Below, one piece after another: positions 8,497 through 15,700 of a DNA stretch of 36,513 bases. Made by a program: the position numbers and the translations under genes. The stretch covers positions 1 to 36,513 of the forward strand of contig DVIR01000032.1 in assembly GCA_018711085.1 (NCBI GenBank), given 5' to 3'. Every line of letters begins with the position of its first letter. Position 1 is the first letter of the stretch. The notes below the pieces were generated by a model. The model was given only the letters and a program-made list of their open reading frames with translations. It was not told where the DNA came from and made no database searches. This DNA is from Faeciplasma gallinarum. Its GTDB lineage: Bacteria; Bacillota; Clostridia; Oscillospirales; Ruminococcaceae.

Positions 8497-10389
8497 ATGA
8501 GATTGTTTAAAAGGTTCGCCGCGATTTGTTTGGCTGTTCTTATAGGTGCTGCAAGCTTTACGTCTTGCGGCACCGGCGAGAGCGACCCGTCGGATGCGGA
8601 TGACGTCACTGTTTTGACCGACAGCAACACGTCTGACGACGGCGACGATTCTTCGGAGCCGGAAGAGACGACGGCGGACACCGTCGCTGATGAAACGTCA
8701 AGCGAAAACAGCTTGAAGATAATCGCCGACATGATACACGACAACCCCGGAAGATCTGATTATGTCAGCGCGTACACAAGTCCGGACATTTTTATAGAGA
8801 GGGGACTTAACGCAAAGGTCTTTGACCTTGCCGATGCCGCCCAGTACGGACTTTTGTGGCCTAACTACACGGTTGAGGGAACGGATGAAAGCATATTCAA
8901 CGAAACCGAGACAGAGTGGATTCTAAATAAGAGGGAAGAGCTGATAAATAAGTACACCGAATTTAAAGAGGCAGGACTGAAGGTGTACTTCATGATGGAC
9001 ATGATGGTTTTGCCCGTCAACATGAGCAAGACAGGCCTTGACTACAAAACCGGCGGCAAAATAGACATACGCAAAGGCGACACCAAAAAGATGATTTCCG
9101 ACATGTTTGACGAAATGTTTGAGGTGTTTGTCGATGAGGACGGAAACAGTCTCATAGACGGAATCTTTGTCAGAACCGGCGAGACGTACACCGGTGCAAA
9201 GTACATGCTGCCCTATCACGAGGGAAACAATCCTCTGAGCGTTTACACCGATGCCATAAGCGATTGGAACGAAGCAAACACGGCATGCCACACCGATTTT
9301 ATCAATATACTGCGCGAAGAGCTGTGCGTAAAGCATGACAAGGAGCTGATATACCGCACCTGGAGCTTTGGCGCGTTCCACAATGACAAGAACACCTATT
9401 TGTCCGTTTCGGACAACATAGAGCCGCATGAAAACCTGTACTTCTGCATTAAATATGTGGCGGGCGACTTCCACCGCAACATAGCTTTCAACCAGTGCTT
9501 AAACGCCGGAAAGCATCAGCAGATAGTTGAGGTGCAGTCCGCAAGAGAGTATGAAGGAAAGGGCGCGTATCCTAACTATATCGGAGACGGCGTCATAAAC
9601 GGATTTAAAGAATACGAGTGGATGATGCAGGACGACCAGAACAAGTCGTTAAGCGACATTATAAACACCGAGGATTCTCTTGTAGTCGGCGTATGGACGT
9701 GGTCAAGAGGCGGAGGATGGGACGGACCGTACATAAACGGCACCGGCGAAGAGCTTGATCCGTCTAATGCGCTTGTGGGTGACTACGGCAAGCCCGGTCT
9801 CGGTCACGAGTGGGGCGATGAGCTGTGGGCGGATGTAAACTCATACGTCATTCAAAAGTGGGCACAGGACACCACGCGCTCCGATAAGGATATAGTTTTG
9901 GAGTACGCAAGGGAAGAGCTTGGCATGGATGACGAGGATGCCAATAAATTCTACGAGCTTTGCCTGCTTTCTTCCGATGCGGTTTTACTGGGCAGAGGAA
10001 CAAACACACCCGGCGGCAGCCTGAATCAGTTCTTTACACGAGACGACGTCTTAGACAACACGCAAGGCGCGGTTGACGACCTGATAAACAAAATGGCAGC
10101 GGGCACGGATGTCGGCAACGCAATGCTTGAAGAGAGAAAGCAGTCGGTAGATCTGTGGGAACAGATAATTGAGATAGCGGAGTCCTTTGACGACAGCGTC
10201 GAGAAGAAGGACTACATGATTCTGACCGCTAAATACGGCTACTACCTGTACAGCCTTTATGAAACGGTGTTTGAAACCGGAGTATACGTAAAGCAGGTTG
10301 AGTCGGGCAACACCGAAAACGAGGACAAAATAGTAGAAGCTTATAAACAAGTACGATCAGCTTTGGGAGGACTGGGAGACCCTCTATGA
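8497..10389 (+). CDS. GH67-like alpha-glucuronidase lipoprotein, catalytic part; gene frameshifted near 10351
   Basis: A type II signal peptide (lipobox FTSC, C24) and an acidic spacer precede a TIM-barrel-like enzyme. Three motifs line up with GH67 alpha-glucuronidases: E229 in VRTGETY, D324 in VAGDFH and E351 in SAREYEG. They match the family's general acid (SEGQPGP-type) and the two acidic residues in KNGPxDF and QITQEY. The D-E spacing of 27 is close to that of characterised GH67 enzymes. Overall similarity is low, so this may be a separate family of the same fold. The reaction expected is removal of glucuronosyl side groups from xylan products. The frame ends in an unrelated tail (after AYKQ) because of a one-base shift; the true C-terminus continues to 11704. 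AAGGAGG lies 11 bases before the ATG. It follows the binding protein by 98 bases, probably in the same operon. Confidence 0.65.
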   Translation: MRLFKRFAAICLAVLIGAASFTSCGTGESDPSDADDVTVLTDSNTSDDGDDSSEPEETTADTVADETSSENSLKIIADMIHDNPGRSDYVSAYTSPDIFIERGLNAKVFDLADAAQYGLLWPNYTVEGTDESIFNETETEWILNKREELINKYTEFKEAGLKVYFMMDMMVLPVNMSKTGLDYKTGGKIDIRKGDTKKMISDMFDEMFEVFVDEDGNSLIDGIFVRTGETYTGAKYMLPYHEGNNPLSVYTDAISDWNEANTACHTDFINILREELCVKHDKELIYRTWSFGAFHNDKNTYLSVSDNIEPHENLYFCIKYVAGDFHRNIAFNQCLNAGKHQQIVEVQSAREYEGKGAYPNYIGDGVINGFKEYEWMMQDDQNKSLSDIINTEDSLVVGVWTWSRGGGWDGPYINGTGEELDPSNALVGDYGKPGLGHEWGDELWADVNSYVIQKWAQDTTRSDKDIVLEYAREELGMDDEDANKFYELCLLSSDAVLLGRGTNTPGGSLNQFFTRDDVLDNTQGAVDDLINKMAAGTDVGNAMLEERKQSVDLWEQIIEIAESFDDSVEKKDYMILTAKYGYYLYSLYETVFETGVYVKQVESGNTENEDKIVEAYKQVRSALGGLGDPL

Positions 10390-10447
10390 GGAAAACGAGG
10401 ACTGCCCGACGCTTTACCACCGCACTAATTTCAAAGCCGGCGACGGA

Positions 10448-11704
10448 GTGACAAGAGGTTCCTTTGACGCGGTCATGGACAGATACCGCAACGTATACAT
10501 GGCGGAGCCTGCCGAGCCGATGGAAATACCCGAAACCGCGACGATCCTTTATGAAAACGACTATGAAGGCTCAAACGACGACACCGATGAGTGGGTTGTA
10601 AGAAATTCATCGCAGGATGCGCCCGAGCTTTACGTAGAGGACGGAATGCTTGTGGTTGAGCAGAGCGAAAAGGTCGGCAGCACCAACTGGTACACCATGA
10701 ATCTCGACCACGGCGAGGGTACAGTGTATATAAGCTTTGATATAAAGGTTGACAACGACGGCGACAACCCCGCATTCTTCATCGTAAGGGGGGATAACGA
10801 TGAAAACATCGTTCAGGTTGACTACCGCAAGGCGGACATAGGCGTTGACCCGGGCGACGGACATGAGACGGGAGCTATGGCGGCTGTCGGAAGCGTGCAC
10901 ACGGTTGAGCTGATCATAGATGTGGACGACAACACCTACGACATGAACGTAAACGGCAGAGAGGTTTATAAAGACCATTCATTCCGCGAATCAGCCGATT
11001 GCGTCGCAGCCATACAAATAGGCCCGTTCGGCGGAGCAACGCAGACTATGTATATTGACAACGTCATCGTCGCAGCGGATAAGACATCATCCGCCGGCAC
11101 TTCGGAGCCAAAACCGCAGGATGCCCCTCCGGCAACAACTACATATGACATACCGTCGTCTGCAAACGTCGTTTACAGCGAAAGCTTTGATGATGACGGC
11201 GACCTTTCAAACTGGAAGATAAGAAACTCCGCAAACTCCGCTCCCGACATAGCTGTCAGCGACGGCGCACTTGTCGTGACACAAAGCTCAGGAGTCGGAA
11301 CGACAAACTGGTATGAAAGGGCTATAGACGCCGTGAGCGGCAAGGTCACCGTGCAGTTTGACATGATGATAACTAACACCGGCGACAACCCTGCGTTCTT
11401 CATCGTAAGGGGCAAGGGCGGCGAGAACATAGTGCAGTTCGACTGGAGAAAGTCTCAGATAGGCTTTAACATCGAAGGCGGCTGGGAAGGCGTTGTCGAT
11501 GCCGAGGAAAATGCGTATAAGAGCATCAAGCTCGTAATTGACACCGATTCAAAGACGCTTGATATGTACGTAGACGGCGAGCTGGTCGAGCAGTCCAGAC
11601 GCTTTAGGGAAAGCGCATCAGAGATAGCGTCGATACAGATAGGCCCGTTCGGCGGAGCAACCCAGACCATATACGTTGACAACATAGCGGTTTACACTGA
11701 ATGA
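10448..11704 (+). CDS. Detached C-terminal half of the GH67-like protein: two LamG-like binding modules (frameshift fragment)
   Basis: This frame is the natural continuation of the gene starting at 8497. Read upstream from the GTG at 10448, it stays open to about 10337. It encodes KYDQLWEDWETLYEEN and GDGVTRGSFDAVMDRYRNV, a helical tail that belongs to the enzyme, before the modules begin. There is no signal peptide and no good ribosome binding site at 10448, so it is unlikely to be made on its own. Two LamG/DUF1080-like modules follow, at about residues 33-210 and 238-418, joined by a Pro/Thr-rich linker. The second is nearly identical to module 1 of the protein encoded at 5816-8398. If the base difference is a sequencing error, the whole product would be about 1068 residues. 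If real, the cell makes an enzyme without its binding domains. Confidence 0.7.
   Translation: MTRGSFDAVMDRYRNVYMAEPAEPMEIPETATILYENDYEGSNDDTDEWVVRNSSQDAPELYVEDGMLVVEQSEKVGSTNWYTMNLDHGEGTVYISFDIKVDNDGDNPAFFIVRGDNDENIVQVDYRKADIGVDPGDGHETGAMAAVGSVHTVELIIDVDDNTYDMNVNGREVYKDHSFRESADCVAAIQIGPFGGATQTMYIDNVIVAADKTSSAGTSEPKPQDAPPATTTYDIPSSANVVYSESFDDDGDLSNWKIRNSANSAPDIAVSDGALVVTQSSGVGTTNWYERAIDAVSGKVTVQFDMMITNTGDNPAFFIVRGKGGENIVQFDWRKSQIGFNIEGGWEGVVDAEENAYKSIKLVIDTDSKTLDMYVDGELVEQSRRFRESASEIASIQIGPFGGATQTIYVDNIAVYTE
11170..11701 (+). repeat. LamG-like module sequence, copy B (matches copy A at 5929-6474)
   Basis: It is near-identical at protein level to copy A, sharing GDNPAFFI.RGKGGENIVQ and GGATQTIY.DN, with long runs of identical DNA. 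It is the C-terminal module of the frameshifted GH67-like gene. Confidence 0.85.
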
Positions 11705-11729
11705 CCAAATACCAAGCCAAATAAATTAA

Positions 11730-11769
11730 CCCCGCTGTCCTTTCTCGGGACGGCGGGGTATTCTTTTTG
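11730..11769 (+). terminator. Terminator between convergent genes (probably works in both directions)
   Basis: CCCCGCTGTCC (11730-11740) pairs with GGGACGGCGGGG (11747-11758), with a T-rich tail to 11769 on the plus strand and A/T-rich sequence on the other side. It separates the GH67-like gene from the convergent AraC gene. Confidence 0.8.
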
Positions 11770-11777
11770 ATGCTTTG

Positions 11778-12581
11778 CTAATCGTTTTGAGTCTCCTGAA
11801 ACTGCTCTTTTCTGAAATCAGACGGGGAAAGACCCATTTCCTTTTTAAACACGCGGTTGAAGTATCCGAGCGATTCGTATCCCACTGCAAACGCTATGTC
11901 CGTCACCTTTTTGTCGGTTGTTCTCAGCATGTCGCATGCGTGCTTGATCCGCACCTTGCTCGTGTATTCGCTGACTGTCATTCCGGTGTCCGACTTAAAA
12001 ACTCGGCACAAATGCTCCTTTGACACGCAAAACTTCTCCGCGAGCTGCGAAAGTCCGGTTATTTCGTTGTAGTGGCGATTGATGTATTCCGATATGCCGC
12101 CGGATTTTGACTTGGGCAGAACCGTGGTCTGATATCTGTCGGAGCGCTTTATCACCATGAGCACGTTTGCAAGGCGGTAAAATTCCTCCGGATGCTTTTT
12201 AAGCTCCATAAGCTCCGAAAAGATATAGTTAAAGTCCTCCCTCGAAAGGGTGTGCATCTCCTTGTCATAGCAGCTCAGCAGCTCTTCAATAGCCGCCTGC
12301 GTGTAGTACTTTTTCAGATACTCTATCGGAAAGTTCACGGCTGTTCTCTCGTGATCCATACCGCCGTTGTTTTTGTGCATCATGTAGGGCGGTATTGTGA
12401 AAACATCGTATTGATAGCCGGTGAGTATCCTGTCGTCAACCAGCTGACTAAAGCCGCCTTTGTTGATCAAAAGCAGCTCATATACGCTGTGATAATGCAT
12501 ATACGGCATCCGCCAGTTGGCGTAATGCTTGATGGTGTCTATGTGAATCTGCTCTTCAAAAGCTGTGTATACATTTTTCAT
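11778..12581 (-). CDS. AraC-family transcriptional regulator with cupin-like sensor domain
   Basis: The 267-residue protein has an N-terminal cupin-like domain, about residues 15-95, with a YMHYHSVYELLLINKGG start and an IPPYMMHKN strand. A helical linker and two helix-turn-helix motifs follow at about 165-262, including LAEKFCVSKEHLCRVFK and the conserved TDIAFAVGYESLGYFNRVFKKEMG. Family knowledge makes it a sugar-responsive activator. It is divergent from the GH115 gene with 175 bases between them. On the minus strand TTGACT and TACAAT, 17 bases apart, overlap the candidate operator at 12611-12650, so it may control itself as well as the xylan genes. The ligand is probably a xylan-derived oligosaccharide, by context only. 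Confidence 0.9.
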   Translation of the reverse strand: MKNVYTAFEEQIHIDTIKHYANWRMPYMHYHSVYELLLINKGGFSQLVDDRILTGYQYDVFTIPPYMMHKNNGGMDHERTAVNFPIEYLKKYYTQAAIEELLSCYDKEMHTLSREDFNYIFSELMELKKHPEEFYRLANVLMVIKRSDRYQTTVLPKSKSGGISEYINRHYNEITGLSQLAEKFCVSKEHLCRVFKSDTGMTVSEYTSKVRIKHACDMLRTTDKKVTDIAFAVGYESLGYFNRVFKKEMGLSPSDFRKEQFQETQND

Positions 12582-12610
12582 AATTATGCCTCACAGTATG
12601 AAAATATGAT

Positions 12611-12651
12611 ATCAATATTGTACATGTTTTATTGAATAAAGTCAATATAAT
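12611..12651 (+). promoter_or_regulatory. Candidate AraC operator, copy 2, overlapping divergent promoters
   Basis: It matches copy 1 (5701-5737) at 32 of 37 bases. TCAATAT at 12612 recurs as GTCAATAT at 12641-12648, again about 30 bases apart. On the plus strand the distal half-site overlaps TATAAT (12646-12651), which has no good -35 box, as expected for an activator-dependent promoter of the GH115 gene. On the minus strand TTGACT and TACAAT (17-base spacer) form a likely promoter of the regulator gene. Confidence 0.6.
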
Positions 12652-12756
12652 CAGTGACGCAGATTTTAAAATGATGTACTCTGATTACAGGCAGACGGCA
12701 TGCCTTGCGTGCTTAGGTGCGGGTGTAACGGATAAAACCTAAAGGGGGTTTCAAGA

Positions 12757-15700
12757 ATGAAAAAAAGAGCGCTCTTAATATTACTGTCCTTGATTATGAC
12801 CCTTAATCTTGTCGCAATGACCGGTTGCGCAGGCAATAAAGACGAAGGGGATGCGGACAATTTGGGAGCAGAAAACGTGGACTACGGAAGAATTTACGAC
12901 GGAACAAAAACTGCCACTGTTTTGATGGATAAGTCATACAGTGCAAGCGAAAACAGTGACAGAACTTATTCACAGGTTCTAAGGGCGGCAAACGACCTCA
13001 GGCAGGATATTGCCATGGTCACGGGCGCTATTGACTACAAAGAAATTCAGCAGACGTTTGCAGACGACGAGGAAAAAAAGCTCGAGCGTCTTGAAAACGC
13101 CGATCAAAGCAAGGCGCCGCAGCTAAAAACAGGCTCGGCAAACGCCGAGTATGCCATAATTATAGGCGTTATCGGTGAGAGCGAGCTGATAGATGAAATA
13201 ATCGAAAGCGGAAGCTTTGACGAGGCAAAGAGCATTGAGGGCAGCTGGGAAGCGTATGCCATAAAGGAAATTCCCAACCCCGCAAGCGGAATCGACGCTG
13301 CGCTCGTCATTGCCGGAAGCGATGCAAGAGGCGCAATATACGGCATATATACTATCTCTGAGGAGATAGGTGTTTCTCCTTTTTACTGGTACAGCGATGT
13401 TCCGGTAGACGTAAAGGATGAAATAGACGTCAATTACTCCACGGCGCTTGTAGAGGACGGCCCTGAGGTAAAGTACAGAGGCATATTTATAAACGACGAG
13501 GAGAAATCGACCGAGTGGGCAAAGCTGAAGTATCCCACCGAGAACGGTTCTCCCGATGTAAACTACTATCGCCATGTGTTTGAGCTGGTCTTGAGAATGA
13601 AGGCAAATACGCTTTGGCCCGCCATGCACGGCAGCTCCACCGCATTCAACAAGGCTGTTGATGAGGACGGCATACCGATAAACGCGCAGGAGGCTGCGGC
13701 ATACGGCGTAATAATGGCTGCGTCTCACTGCGAGATATTGCTTAGAAATAACGTGGGCGAGTGGGGCGACTGGTTCAATGAGCACAAGTCGGAGTATCCC
13801 GACATCAAGTACCCCGACGATTCGTATAAGGCATACGACTTTACCCTCAACCGCGAGATGCTTTTGGATTACTGGCGTGAGCGCCTTGAGACAAACAAGG
13901 ACTTTGAAAGCATACTCACCCTCGGAGTCAGAGGCCCTCATGACGAGGCGTTTAACTGCGAAGACCTGAGCGCATATGAGGGCGCGACCGAAGAGCAAAA
14001 GAAAGTGAGCTTTATGGAGGACGTCATACAGTCTCAAAGGCAGCTCATTGCAGAAATTTACGGCGAGGACATGGTGACTCAGATCCCGCAGGTCTTAATC
14101 CCGTACAAAGAGATGAACGACGTGTACAACGCCGGCTTAAATGAGTTTATGCTTTGGGACGGATCGGAGGACTTCAACGGCGACGGCGAGATAAACTACC
14201 TTGACGACAACACCGACATCATGCTCATGTGGGCGGAGGACAACGAAAACTACCTGCGTCAGGATCTGACCGAGGCTGAGGCAAACAGACCGGGCGGAGC
14301 GGGCGTTTACTACCACATATCGTATTGGGGACCTCCGTCAAGCTACCTTTGGCTCAACTCCGCATCACTGTTTGTCATGACAGAGCAGATGTCAAGGGCA
14401 TACAACATCGGAGCGGATGATTACTGGATTTTAAATGTCGGAGACATAAAGCCGAGCGAGCCGAGCATGGAATACTTCCTCAAGATGGCTTGGGATCCCG
14501 CAAGCTTTGACGGCGACTCGGTGGGCGAGTACCTGACCGCCCAGGCTATAAGAGACTATAACCTGTCCGAAGAGGACGCTAAAGCTATGGCAGACGCAAT
14601 CTGCGAATACTATGTAATAAACGGCAGCATAAGAAAAGCGGAGTTTTACGCAAACGGCGACTATAACATTCATCCCGTTGCCTTCAGCGTAATTGCCAAC
14701 GGCGACGAGGGCTTGCTTTGGGTAGAACGGCTGACATCGCTTGTGGACACGGTAGATGCGCTTTATCAAAAGATGTCCGATGAGTGCAAACTGTCGTTCT
14801 ACGAGCACTTCTACTACAACATTCTCTCCTGCCTTGACATCGCCGAGCAGTTTGTCTACTACGAAAAGAACCAGCTTGCAGCCGAGCAGGGAAGACTGGG
14901 AAGCGCAAATGTGTACGCGGAGCTTGCCTTGGAGGCTGTGCAAAGGACAAAGGACAGACTTTCGGACTTCAACTCACTTAACGACAACAAGTGGACGTCA
15001 TTTATGGACTATGCGCATCCCGGAAAATCAAAGACGCTTGTAGGCGACAGCGGGGAGACCATGTCATATGTGACGCAGTCGGTTGACACCGTCGGAGCGT
15101 ATTGCGAAAACGGCTTGAGAGTGGGAGCGGGAACACTGCGCTTAAATTCGCTCATTCCGTCCGACACGAGGTACTTTGACGTGTTCAGCTGCGCAAGCAT
15201 CGAAAAGGCATGGGTAGCCGAGACGAGCGATGACTGGATAGTCCTTTCGCAGACATCCGGAGCCACAAGAACCGAACAGCGCGTGCTTGTGAGCGCAGAC
15301 TGGGATAAGGTCAGCGGAACTGCCGAGGGCGAAATACTTATATACAACGCCGATGAAAACGGAAATAAGATCGGCGAGGCGGTTGCAACGTTTGATGTAA
15401 TCGCTGTAAACTCGGATGTTGAATACGGCGACCATACCGGATATATAGAGGCAAACGGCTACGTGGCAATAGAGGCTGAGCATTACAGCGAAGCTGTCGA
15501 AGGCGACGACGGCAGGAACTGGCAGGTATTTGTATCAAACGGACGCCACGGCGACACCGTTAAGGCCATGCCCGACACCGCAGTTAAGACTGAGGATTGG
15601 GACAGCACCGCAAAGCTTGTATACAGCGTGTACTTTGAAAACGCCGGAACATACAAGCTCACGCTTGAGAGAATGCCCGTTTTGAACGAGGGAACCGACG

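Noticed and set aside
10340..10360. Programmed ribosomal frameshift in the GH67-like gene
   Set aside because: The required shift is +1, and neither a slippery heptamer, a slow stop codon at the shift point nor a helper stem is visible there.
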